NCBI GenBank assembly: GCA_964454335.1 | Contig: CAYVVT010000005.1 | Location: 1 to 64,000, forward strand | Source of the DNA: CAYVVT01 sp964454335 | Lineage (GTDB): Bacteria; Fidelibacterota; UBA8477; JABMPR01 | Length of the DNA stretch: 64,000 nucleotides | Direction of reading: 5' to 3' | In this document: in pieces, positions 42,978-50,822 of the stretch | Layout of the letters: each line of letters opens with the position of its first letter | Numbering within the stretch: the stretch's first letter is position 1 | Position numbers and translations under genes: made by a program | Notes under the pieces: model-generated | Told to the model about the DNA's origin: nothing | Databases searched by the model: none | Seen by the model: the letters and a program-made list of their open reading frames with translations, nothing else

Positions 42978-43596
42978 AGGTTGTCAATGATCGCAGAATA
43001 TCGAATTTGGATCAACGAATATCGAACTACCGAAAATCTGCGAAGTTGGGTCTCCCAACTGCCTTTCCCGTCAAAGCCAAGGGGCGACGGCGGAATCGTA
43101 AAGCACTTGTCATTGTAATCCCATTTTTCAACGCGGCGATAATAGTCAGTCAGTTGGGCCAATTCAATAATAAACAGAGATTTCCTTAGTTTTTCCCTGC
43201 TCCAGGGGAAGGTATTGTAGTCCCTTTTCGTGATCCCATAGTGATCAATATTTCCTTTTTGTTATCATTCTGTGATATAGATCAAATTTTTTGTTATGAT
43301 TTCTTTATCGGGGAGCCCTCTGGGAGGGGGTTAATTTCGTTGGTGAGCATGGGCCCGGACAGTATTTTGCGCCGCGCCTGCCAGCTTGGCGTACCCAAAC
43401 GGCAGGCTGGGAAAACAAGCATGCAAAAGCATTTTGAACAAGCAATTGAAGGGAATGGGATGCTGATGGATCAGCCTGCGTCCAGGCTAGTGTCGGCAGA
43501 CGTTGATCAACATGGATGTGATAAATATCGTGCTGATCTGCGTTTTTCTGCATGTTCCCCTGTCCCAATCATTAATACCACGAAAGAGGAGAGACG
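42978..43596. other. Long intergenic region: tRNA upstream region and pilus-operon leader
   Basis: A 619-nt stretch without a convincing gene. 42996-43005 and 43017-43026 are identical 10-mers (GAATATCGAA), a common kind of degenerate intergenic repeat. An AT-rich tract at 43240-43310 (TTGTTATCATTCTGTGATATAGATC) is a likely promoter region. From about 43350 the sequence turns G+C-rich and hairpin-rich up to the pilin start (see the separate leader entry). Open frames here (for example 43241-43600 plus and 42968-43162 minus) have no recognisable protein features. Confidence 0.55.
43376..43546 (+). promoter_or_regulatory. Structured 5' leader of the pilus operon
   Basis: Three foldable parts precede the pilin gene. 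First, GCCTGCC/GGCAGGC (about 43376-43382 with 43401-43407), which competes with an overlapping CCAGC/GCTGG pairing. Second, a perfect AGCCTG-CGTC-CAGGCT hairpin near 43473-43488. Third, GCAGA/TCTGC (43496-43500 with 43536-43540) followed by GTTTTT, a terminator-like arrangement. I could not match it to the c-di-GMP-I/II or other riboswitch consensus I know. Regulatory function is inferred from the length and alternative folds. Confidence 0.35.
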
Positions 43597-44019
43597 ATGA
43601 ACAAGTTCCTGAATAGCCGGGAATCGGGTTTTACCCTTATTGAAGTGTTGGTTGTGGTGATCATTGTTGCCATTCTGGCGGCTGTTGCGTTCCCCATCTA
43701 TCAGAACTATGTGAAAGGCGCCTATGCCTCCGATGCGCAGTCGGCCATCGGTTCCATCTGGAATGCTGCTCAGATGTACTACCAGGATATGGGGGAATGG
43801 CCAGATGAAGTCCGTGGCCAGCTCGAGCCCAAGTACATCCAGATCAAGGAAGCCACACATCGCCAGTGGACCTTCACCATCATCGGTGGTGGATCAGGTA
43901 TTTCCGAGATCACGGCAGTCAGTACGGATGAGATGCGCCAGGGCGCCGGTAAAGAGATCCGTTTTCTAACCGAGACGGGTGAGTTCACGGGTTACGGTTT
44001 CGACGAAGAAGAATTCTAG
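43597..44019 (+). CDS. Type IV pilin-like protein (major pilin candidate)
   Basis: A 140-aa prepilin. The leader MNKFLNSRESG is cut before F in G-FTLIEVLVVVIIVAILAAVAFPIY, with Glu at mature position 5 and a hydrophobic helix. The C-terminal domain has MYYQDMGEWPDEV and VSTDEMRQGAGKEIRF strands and looks like a short pseudopilin/pilin globular head. GAGGAGA lies just before the ATG. It is the first gene of the pilus operon, directly before pilT, after a long leader. It may be the main shaft subunit, but a pseudopilin role is possible. Confidence 0.88.
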   Translation: MNKFLNSRESGFTLIEVLVVVIIVAILAAVAFPIYQNYVKGAYASDAQSAIGSIWNAAQMYYQDMGEWPDEVRGQLEPKYIQIKEATHRQWTFTIIGGGSGISEITAVSTDEMRQGAGKEIRFLTETGEFTGYGFDEEEF

Positions 44020-44025
44020 GTCAGT

Positions 44026-45084
44026 ATGACGACTCGGATCGACGAATTGCTGGGCTATGCGCTGGATTCCGGTGCTTCGGATCTGCATCTGAGTGTCGGG
44101 GCCATCCCCATGGTACGTATCAACGGTACCATGCGGCCCCTGAATCTCCCGGTGTTGAGCCATGAGGATATGGATCAGGTCACCAAAGAGGTGATGAACG
44201 ATGATCAGTTGAAGCGATTTGATACCCGCAAGGAGATCGACTTCTCCCGGAAACTTGAAGGCCGCGGCCGTTTCAGGGTGAATTTCTTCAAGCAGATCCG
44301 AGGTATTGCAGGTGTCTTCCGTACCATACCTGAAGTCGTGAAGGGTTTTGACGTTCTGGGCGTACCACCCGTGCTGGCCAAGCTCTCCATGCGCGATCGC
44401 GGACTGATCCTGCTCACCGGACCAACCGGTAGCGGTAAGTCAACCACTCTGGCTGCCATGGTAGATCACATTAATGAGCACCGTGAAGCACATATCATCA
44501 CCATCGAAGATCCGGTGGAGTACTTCCACCACAGCAAGCACTGCCTGGTCAACCAGCGGGAGCTGGGGATCTCCACTGACAGCTTCGCCAACGCTTTGCG
44601 ATCAGCGCTGCGTGAGGATCCCGATGTGATCCTTGTAGGGGAGATGCGTGACCTCGAGACCATTCAGCTGGCTCTCACTGCTGCTGAGACCGGACACCTG
44701 GTAATGTCCACTCTGCATACCTCCAGCGCCTCCAAGACTATCGACCGCATCATCGATATCTTCCCGGTTGCGCAAAAGGGGCAGGTGCGCTCCATGTTGT
44801 CGGAGAGTCTGGTAGCCGTTATTGCCCAGAAGTTGTTGAAGACCAAGGATGGTAAAGGCCGGGTACCGGCCTGCGAGGTCATGATCGCCAATTCCGCCAT
44901 CCGGAACCTGGTGCGTGAGGACAAGATCTACCAGATCCCCTCAGTGATCCAGGCCGGTGGTGTGGACGGGATGCAGACCCTGGACCAGGACCTGCAGCGC
45001 CTGGTGAGTCAGGGCAAGATCTCACGGGCGGCGGCCTCTTCCATCGCTGACAATCCAAAACTGTTCGAACAGGCCATTCTCTAG
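44026..45084 (+). CDS. pilT: Type IV pilus retraction ATPase PilT
   Basis: A 352-aa hexameric ATPase of the secretion ATPase family. The N-terminal PAS-like part has SGASDLHLSVGAIPMVRINGTM. Walker A is GPTGSGKSTTL near residue 134, followed by the Asp box IITIEDPVEY, Walker B EDPDVILVGEMRD and the His box LVMSTLHTSSA. Length and the C-terminal ISRAAASSIADNP region fit PilT rather than PilB. It drives pilus retraction at the inner membrane. It follows the pilin by 6 nt. Confidence 0.94.
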   Translation: MTTRIDELLGYALDSGASDLHLSVGAIPMVRINGTMRPLNLPVLSHEDMDQVTKEVMNDDQLKRFDTRKEIDFSRKLEGRGRFRVNFFKQIRGIAGVFRTIPEVVKGFDVLGVPPVLAKLSMRDRGLILLTGPTGSGKSTTLAAMVDHINEHREAHIITIEDPVEYFHHSKHCLVNQRELGISTDSFANALRSALREDPDVILVGEMRDLETIQLALTAAETGHLVMSTLHTSSASKTIDRIIDIFPVAQKGQVRSMLSESLVAVIAQKLLKTKDGKGRVPACEVMIANSAIRNLVREDKIYQIPSVIQAGGVDGMQTLDQDLQRLVSQGKISRAAASSIADNPKLFEQAIL

Positions 45085-45086
45085 AT

Positions 45087-45572
45087 ATGAGCTGGATACG
45101 TAAACACAGGAAGAACGGCGGGTTCACCCTCATCGAAGCGGCGGTGGGTTTTCTCATCATCGCAGCGGCCGCAGCTTCCATGTTCTACGGAATATCCTAT
45201 GCGAAAGCACAGATCCGCGATGTGGCTATCCGGGAAAAGGCCATGGAGGAACTTGTAGGTTACCTTGAGTTCTGGCGGGCCAAGATCGCACACAAGGCGT
45301 TCCAGACTTCCGATCTGGTACAGCCCTCCAGTCCGGAACGGGTCGTACTGTTCTCTCCATTCGACGATCCCAAGGATACATGGACCATGGGGCAGGAGGT
45401 TATCGAGGGCCGCATATACCGCGATCGCATCGAACCGCAACCTTCCCCGGAAAATCCCGCCATAGATTACTATCCCATCCATGCACGCATTGAGTGGGAT
45501 GACCCTCTGGGGGATAAGCGCTATCCACCTGAACCAATCAGACTGGAGGTATCGGCCTTCGTATTCAAATGA
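45087..45572 (+). CDS. Pseudopilin (PilV/GspI-like minor pilin)
   Basis: A 161-aa prepilin. Processing site G-GFTLIEAAVGFLIIAAAAASMFYG, with Glu5 in the mature helix. The rest is beta-rich with acidic turns and ends RLEVSAFVFK. Its position after pilT and 4-nt overlap with the next pseudopilin gene suggest a minor-pilin tip or priming complex. The exact equivalent is not resolvable. Confidence 0.82.
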   Translation: MSWIRKHRKNGGFTLIEAAVGFLIIAAAAASMFYGISYAKAQIRDVAIREKAMEELVGYLEFWRAKIAHKAFQTSDLVQPSSPERVVLFSPFDDPKDTWTMGQEVIEGRIYRDRIEPQPSPENPAIDYYPIHARIEWDDPLGDKRYPPEPIRLEVSAFVFK

Positions 45573-46171
45573 TGAAGCGATCGATCCATACCAGTTCCCA
45601 GCGCGGGGTCACTCTTATCGAGTTGGCGGCGGCGATGACCATTACCGCTGCCATCGTCGTAGGTTTGGCGGGGGGCGTGATCTCCATCGTGGGATATTAT
45701 CAGGATGACTGGGTGCGTCAGGAGATCAGGCGTTATGCGCTCACCAGTATGGATATGATCTCTGACTACATCGAAGATGCCACCCACGGGACATGGTCCC
45801 GGGCCATGGATACCGGATTTGACCTGGTGACGCTTTCATACAATAAATCCACCAAGGGCAACCTCATCCAGGGTGACCGCGACGAGGGCTTTTATTACGG
45901 GCCCAACCTCATGATCGATTTCATGACCTTCCCCAAGACCGGCCAGTATCGGATGACGGGCCAAAGAATTGTGGAGTTGCACCACTTCCAGTGCAGGCCA
46001 CGGAAAGATATTGAAGGTATCAAGGGCAGCAGCACCAGCGCCATGCGTCTGGTGAACAGATCGGTGTGGGACATCACCATCGGCTTCTCAATGACGACCA
46101 TCAAGCAGGATTATACAGAGGTTGTCGAATATCTGACCTTCCACAGTCAGGTCTTTGCACCTCGCATGTAG
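45569..46171 (+). CDS. Pseudopilin (PilW/GspJ-like minor pilin)
   Basis: A 200-aa prepilin. The leader MMKRSIHTSSQRG is cut before V in G-VTLIELAAAMTITAAIVVGLAGGVISIVG. The following helix MDMISDYIEDATHGTW and the long beta-rich domain fit PilW/GspJ-like minor pilins. It overlaps the preceding pseudopilin by 4 nt. The PilX-like gene begins 22 nt later, so the minor-pilin set is consecutive. Confidence 0.8.
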   Translation: MMKRSIHTSSQRGVTLIELAAAMTITAAIVVGLAGGVISIVGYYQDDWVRQEIRRYALTSMDMISDYIEDATHGTWSRAMDTGFDLVTLSYNKSTKGNLIQGDRDEGFYYGPNLMIDFMTFPKTGQYRMTGQRIVELHHFQCRPRKDIEGIKGSSTSAMRLVNRSVWDITIGFSMTTIKQDYTEVVEYLTFHSQVFAPRM

Positions 46172-46193
46172 CAGGGGGTAACGGGAGAATATT

Positions 46194-47972
46194 ATGACTG
46201 CGATAGCAATACCCAGACGCCGAGAAAGTGGACACGCAGTGTTCCTTGCGATGGTTTTTGTTCTGATCAGTCTGGGCTTCACCGTGGGATTCCTGCGCTT
46301 CGTCATGGGCGAGCGTATGTATTTCATGTCCCGCTATGCTGGAGCCCGCGCCCGCATGCTGGCCTATTCTGCCATCGCCGAAAAGGCCAGTCCCTATGCC
46401 AAGAGCCCGTTTTTCGTTGCTGATACAACATTGCCCGAGGAAAAGATCCCCACCATGCGCGGCGGTTATCGTGATGTTGATGTTTTCGTCCGCGAGCTCG
46501 ATATGAGTATTCTGGATGAATTTGTGGGGCAGGGTACCGGTCACAGCGAGTACAACAGCTTTGAAGGCAAACCCATCGAGGTGGAGTATACCGCCGAGGT
46601 TGCCTACCGGAAGCAGACCTTCGCCAAGTTCATGTATTTCACCAATGTGGAGAAACCCGGGGGCGGCCCCTGGCTGGGAAGCTATGTCTCCTTCGGCAGT
46701 GGTGAGGAACTCGAAGGTGTGGTCTTCTCCAATGACGACATCCGTATGAGCCAGTACGGCTGTCCTGAGTTCGTGAACGATCCCTCCACCGGTGAGGAGA
46801 GCGAGGTCTATACCGCAGGCAACTTCCTGATGTATAACTGTAACGAAAGTATTTTTGAAGGGGTATTCGAGGATTCAGTGGCAAAAATAGAGTGGCCACC
46901 TTTCACCGGGCACCGTCGGGTCAGGGACCAGGCAGACTGGATCTTCTATGGCAATGAACTCATCGATCTTACCGATGAAACTGACACGGACCGTCATATC
47001 ATGACGGAGATCGAATTTGCCTCAGGGAGCTTCACTGTAAAACGCTGGCGATATATCATACCACCCATCCAGGGCAACTGGTTCCAGGCTGAATTCGTAG
47101 ATACCCTGAAACGATATTACCCTAAATACTATCGTTTGGCTACTGGGAACAATTCGTATTTCGACATCACCGATGGAGAGATGGAATTCCAGCATTATGA
47201 TTTCTGGGAATGGAATCCGGCCAACGAATTTAACGACTTCGATTACATCGAGGAACGAACCATTTTCGCCGATGACGGTGTGATCTGGATCGAAGGTGGA
47301 CAGGTGCGCGTCAAGGGTGAGGTGGATGGACGCTTCACCATAGCAACCTCCGACAGTACGGCCTACCGCATGCACTATGACAATGAGACTGTCAACCATC
47401 TTCAGAACAATATCTGGATCGTCGACGATCTTACTTATTGGGACAGCTACCCGAACGGCATGGTGCGGGAAGGTTCACCAATGCGACTTGGCCTGCTATC
47501 TGCCGCGAACATCATTATTGCGGCAACACCACAGAACGGTGCCGGATTACCGGGTAATGATAACAATGGCGTTGACAATGGTTTCAATCTCAATATCAGG
47601 ATCAATGCCGCCATGATCGCCATGAATGAGTCATTCGTGGTGCATTATTGGCGGAACTCGACCAACGATTATCATTACCTGGATGGAATGGCGATCAAGG
47701 GCGACGGCTGTCCCTGGCATAGGCTGGGGGGCAACGAGGCCAATGATCAGCGTGGTACCATCCACATCTATGGTTCTGTCATCCAGTCGCGCCGCGGATA
47801 TGTGAAGCGTAACAATCCGGGGCCATATGTCGCAACCATCGGCTATGAGAAGAATTACAATTACGATTACAACTTTCGTTTTTATCCGCCGCCCGCATGG
47901 CCAGAGACAAGGTCGGAGGACGGCAGCGTGAATCTAGAGTTACACAGCATGGGAGAAGCAGGAAACCAATGA
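46194..47972 (+). CDS. Large PilX-like pilus-assembly protein
   Basis: A 592-aa protein. The N terminus RRRESGHAVFLAMVFVLISLGFTVGFLRFVMG is one membrane helix preceded by an RESG motif, resembling PilX/GspK N termini (no Glu5). The large exported remainder has GSYVSFGSGEELEGVVFSNDDIRM and GGQVRVKGEVDGRFTIATSD, a beta-helix-like style. It carries few cysteines (YGCPEF, YNCNESI, GDGCPW). It follows the two minor pilins and overlaps pilM (ATGA). PilX-type proteins are usually under 200 aa, so this is an enlarged form. Role by context: minor-pilin complex. Confidence 0.65.
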   Translation: MTAIAIPRRRESGHAVFLAMVFVLISLGFTVGFLRFVMGERMYFMSRYAGARARMLAYSAIAEKASPYAKSPFFVADTTLPEEKIPTMRGGYRDVDVFVRELDMSILDEFVGQGTGHSEYNSFEGKPIEVEYTAEVAYRKQTFAKFMYFTNVEKPGGGPWLGSYVSFGSGEELEGVVFSNDDIRMSQYGCPEFVNDPSTGEESEVYTAGNFLMYNCNESIFEGVFEDSVAKIEWPPFTGHRRVRDQADWIFYGNELIDLTDETDTDRHIMTEIEFASGSFTVKRWRYIIPPIQGNWFQAEFVDTLKRYYPKYYRLATGNNSYFDITDGEMEFQHYDFWEWNPANEFNDFDYIEERTIFADDGVIWIEGGQVRVKGEVDGRFTIATSDSTAYRMHYDNETVNHLQNNIWIVDDLTYWDSYPNGMVREGSPMRLGLLSAANIIIAATPQNGAGLPGNDNNGVDNGFNLNIRINAAMIAMNESFVVHYWRNSTNDYHYLDGMAIKGDGCPWHRLGGNEANDQRGTIHIYGSVIQSRRGYVKRNNPGPYVATIGYEKNYNYDYNFRFYPPPAWPETRSEDGSVNLELHSMGEAGNQ

Positions 47973-49030
47973 GTTTCGGAATCGATTTTGGACGCCATGA
48001 GATCAAACTGGTACAGCTACAGCAGACGCAGAAAGGTTTCAACCTTCTCACCCATGGCAGTGAACCTGTCTATGACGTTGACAAGGATTACGATCCGGAA
48101 CGCGTAGAGAGCAAACATGTCGTTGCCGCGACCGAGCGCCTGCTGGAACGACTGAAGATCAATCCCCGCCGCATCAAGGAACTCACAACCGGTCTGAGCA
48201 ATCAGCTCAGTTCCATCCGACAGATGAAGATGGTGAATACCGAAGAGGAAGAGGAACTGGCGGAAGCGTTGCACTTCGAGGCCCGCAAGCACATTCCCAT
48301 GGATGGTACGGATGCCCTCATGGACTACCAGATCCTCGGTGAGGATCCCAGAGAGATGGACAAGCTCAACGTATTGCTGGTGGCCTCCACCCAGCGCAAT
48401 CTGCAGAGCCATCTGGAGATGCTCCGGGACATGACCATCCGCGCCGGCATCGTCGATTGTGAAGCTGTGGGCATGGCCAACTCCTACATCATAGAGCACG
48501 GACTTCCCGAGGAGGGAGCTAATGTATTTCTGAACATTGGTGCTGTGTCGTCCACTCTGGTGGTCTGGGGTCGCCAGGCACCCTTCTTCACCAGGGATAT
48601 CCAGGTCGGGGGTCATCACTTCACACAGGAGATCGTGGAGAAACGGGACATCGGCTACCGTGATGCGGAGAAAGTGAAATGCAGCCCACAGTTTGATGAA
48701 CTGAAGGCCAAGCTGGGCGATGCGGACGCAGGGGACTTCTCTGTCAGTGTCGCTGAGCATACGATCTATGACAATCTGGTGGACGAGATCAGGCGTTCCC
48801 TGCGATTCTATATCAAGGAAAGTAATGAAAGCTTCTTCCAGAAGATCCTGATCATGGGGGGCTCAGCTGCCATTCCTGGTCTGGCCGAATTCATTTCGAA
48901 TCGACTGAATGTGCCCGCCGAGACCTACAATCCAGTATCACAACTGCATCATGACATGGAACATGATGTGGATAATCCCGCCAAGTACGCAGTCGCCATC
49001 GGCTACGCCATGCGGGGACTCCTGGAGTGA
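47969..49030 (+). CDS. pilM: Type IV pilus assembly ATPase-like PilM
   Basis: A 353-aa actin-like cytoplasmic protein that binds the PilN N terminus. FGIDFGRHEIKLVQL at the N terminus, EELAEALHFEARKHIPM near residue 95, NVFLNIGAVSSTLVVW and ILIMGGSAAIPGLAEFISNRL are the family's ATP-fold motifs. I chose the ATG at 47969, which overlaps the upstream stop as ATGA and has GGAGAAGCAGGAAACC upstream. The frame's earlier start lies in the previous gene. Confidence 0.92.
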   Translation: MSFGIDFGRHEIKLVQLQQTQKGFNLLTHGSEPVYDVDKDYDPERVESKHVVAATERLLERLKINPRRIKELTTGLSNQLSSIRQMKMVNTEEEEELAEALHFEARKHIPMDGTDALMDYQILGEDPREMDKLNVLLVASTQRNLQSHLEMLRDMTIRAGIVDCEAVGMANSYIIEHGLPEEGANVFLNIGAVSSTLVVWGRQAPFFTRDIQVGGHHFTQEIVEKRDIGYRDAEKVKCSPQFDELKAKLGDADAGDFSVSVAEHTIYDNLVDEIRRSLRFYIKESNESFFQKILIMGGSAAIPGLAEFISNRLNVPAETYNPVSQLHHDMEHDVDNPAKYAVAIGYAMRGLLE

Positions 49031-49115
49031 TCAGCCGGATCGTATCCACACCTATTGATCACGTGAGACATCTAGAACCTGAATGTTTGAGTTGAAAAGT
49101 TAGTGACGAGGGAAA

Positions 49116-49715
49116 ATGATCAATGTAATCAAGGTTAACCTGAACCATGCTTCCAGCAAGGCGGCCCGACTGGAGACACGTCGTGAGCAGTTGCGCTGGG
49201 GATATTTCGGGTTGATCGTCGCATTAGTTGCAGTGGGAGTTGGCTGGATTTTCTTTGAAAATGTCCAGTTCAACCAATTGATCGAGCACAAGCGGAGCCA
49301 GATATACGATATGGAGACCCAGATCGCTCAATTGCAGCGTGAGGGCAAGAACCTGTCAAAGGATGATATCCTGTCACTGCAGAAACTGGAATCCAGTCGC
49401 GTCCTGTGGGCAGCCAAGCTTAGATCCCTTGGTACGCTGATCCCGCACGATATGGCGTTGACTCATTTGACCTATAAGGATGAGTATCTGCTCATCGAGG
49501 GCATCTCCAGGATCTACATTGACGAACGCGAATTCGACGTCATAGAGGAATTCATCTCGCGTTTGGAAGGGGATGCGGCCTTCGCTGAAGATTTTGAGGA
49601 TATCAAATTTGCCAGTTTCGCCAGGATGACCGTCCTGGAACAGGATATTGTCAGTTTTGAGATCAGGGCGACACTGAAGGGCGCTGATCCCAAGAAGAAG
49701 CGGAGGAGAATCTAA
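49116..49715 (+). CDS. pilN: Type IV pilus alignment protein PilN
   Basis: A 199-aa inner-membrane protein. The N terminus MINVIKVNLNHAS is the short cytoplasmic PilM-binding segment. One membrane helix (about 29-48) follows, then a coiled coil (QLIEHKRSQIYDMETQIAQL) and a ferredoxin-like periplasmic domain, ending in a basic KKKRRRI tail. The stop overlaps pilO by 1 nt. Placed between pilM and pilO as in most pil operons. Confidence 0.88.
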   Translation: MINVIKVNLNHASSKAARLETRREQLRWGYFGLIVALVAVGVGWIFFENVQFNQLIEHKRSQIYDMETQIAQLQREGKNLSKDDILSLQKLESSRVLWAAKLRSLGTLIPHDMALTHLTYKDEYLLIEGISRIYIDEREFDVIEEFISRLEGDAAFAEDFEDIKFASFARMTVLEQDIVSFEIRATLKGADPKKKRRRI

Positions 49716-50269
49716 TGCTTAGAGCTCAGATCCTCGCCGGCAGCATCCTGGTACTGGCCCTGGTCTTCTATTACACGGATAATTTTATTCTCGGGGAAAA
49801 ACCGGCAGACATCAGTTATCTGGACAAAGAGATCGCCAGGCTCAACGAGCAACTCATCACTGCCCAGATCCTGGCGAACAAACTCGACCGGGTGTACACC
49901 CTCTTTGAGAGCAACCTGGCCCTCAACGAGAAGGATACGCTGGCAGAAGATTCCAGTATCCCGTTCCTGAACACACTCACCACGACGATGGACAGTCTGG
50001 GTATCCAGGTGCGAAACATCCGTCCAAAGCCAAGGTTGGAGACCAGGAGTACGGTGGAAACGCCCTACGACCTGGAGATCCGCTGTAACTACAAACAGCT
50101 GGGTCAGTTGATGGCAGAACTTGAACGTTCACCGCGCCTCATCACGGTGAGGGAATTTTTCGTAAAGAATGGCGTGGAACGTCTCAAGACCACCCGGGAC
50201 GAGAAGGCCCTGGCCGTGCAGAACATCGAGCTGAAATTGCACACGCTGACGCTGGTCAAGGGAGGTTAG
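49715..50269 (+). CDS. pilO: Type IV pilus alignment protein PilO
   Basis: A 184-aa inner-membrane protein with one N-terminal helix (AQILAGSILVLALVFYY), a coiled coil (LDKEIARLNEQLITAQILANKLDRV) and a periplasmic domain containing YDLEIRCNYKQLGQLMAELERSPRLITVREF, a typical PilO motif. It pairs with PilN to link PilM to the secretin. It shares 1 nt with pilN and lies 1 nt before the next gene. Confidence 0.9.
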   Translation: MLRAQILAGSILVLALVFYYTDNFILGEKPADISYLDKEIARLNEQLITAQILANKLDRVYTLFESNLALNEKDTLAEDSSIPFLNTLTTTMDSLGIQVRNIRPKPRLETRSTVETPYDLEIRCNYKQLGQLMAELERSPRLITVREFFVKNGVERLKTTRDEKALAVQNIELKLHTLTLVKGG

Positions 50270-50270
50270 G

Positions 50271-50822
50271 ATGGAACGGCGAACACGTTTTTTCTGGACT
50301 CTGGCCATCATGTTCGGCCTCATCGTGGCGACCTGGCAGTATTTCTCCCTCCGGGGGATACAAGACAGCCGGGAGAAATTCGAAGAAGCGGCCGCCCGCA
50401 CCACCATTGGTGCGGATGAAGAGCTCGAAGGGGTCATCAACTCCCTGGAGAGCAATCTGGCAGAACGTTCCGAATTCATTTTCGAATTACGCAACAATCC
50501 TATGAAGCTGAACAAGGTGGTCTTCCTTACGGATGAATACGGCCGCCTTATCGCCAGTGTGCAGGCCAATGTGATCCGTGTGAGCGGCCTGTATATGAAC
50601 TTCAATCCACCGCGAGCGACTGCGGAGTACCAGGGTAAAGAATATTCCCTGAAAGTCGGTAGCATCGTCGGTAATGAAAAAGTGATTCGGATAACGGAGG
50701 ATGGCATTGTTACCCTGAAAGAGGGGAAGAGAAAGTTTTACTCCCTGCAGGGACGTACGATGGATCCGGAAGAAGCACAATATCTGACACGCAGAACACA
50801 ATATGACGAGGAAACATTTTGA
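50271..50822 (+). CDS. PilP-position pilus protein
   Basis: A 183-aa protein with an N-terminal membrane helix (FFWTLAIMFGLIVATWQYF), a helical linker, then a small beta domain with GKEYSLKVGSIVGNEKVIRITEDGIVTLKEGKRKFYSL. That pattern (a G-x-V-G loop followed by ITEDGIVL-like strands) is the secretin-contacting HR domain of PilP/GspC-type proteins. Position between pilO and pilQ supports a PilP role. It lacks the usual PilP lipobox and is anchored by a helix instead. It overlaps pilQ by 1 nt. Confidence 0.72.
   Translation: MERRTRFFWTLAIMFGLIVATWQYFSLRGIQDSREKFEEAAARTTIGADEELEGVINSLESNLAERSEFIFELRNNPMKLNKVVFLTDEYGRLIASVQANVIRVSGLYMNFNPPRATAEYQGKEYSLKVGSIVGNEKVIRITEDGIVTLKEGKRKFYSLQGRTMDPEEAQYLTRRTQYDEETF

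Noticed and set aside
42357..43118. Long plus-strand frame across the repeats, tRNA and GIY-YIG gene
   Set aside because: It is antisense to a real tRNA and a recognisable GIY-YIG gene, and its openness comes from the repeat sequence.
42968..43162. 64-aa minus-strand frame (MAQLTDYYRRVEK...)
   Set aside because: No family recognised; its second half is the degenerate GAATATCGAA intergenic repeat and it overlaps the tRNA 5' end.
43340..43596. c-di-GMP (GEMM-I/II) riboswitch in the pilus leader
   Set aside because: The core GGCAAACC / GACGCAAAGCCTC-type sequences are missing on both strands.
43241..43600. 119-aa plus-strand frame before the pilin gene
   Set aside because: No protein features; it ends over the pilin ribosome site and covers the hairpin-rich leader.
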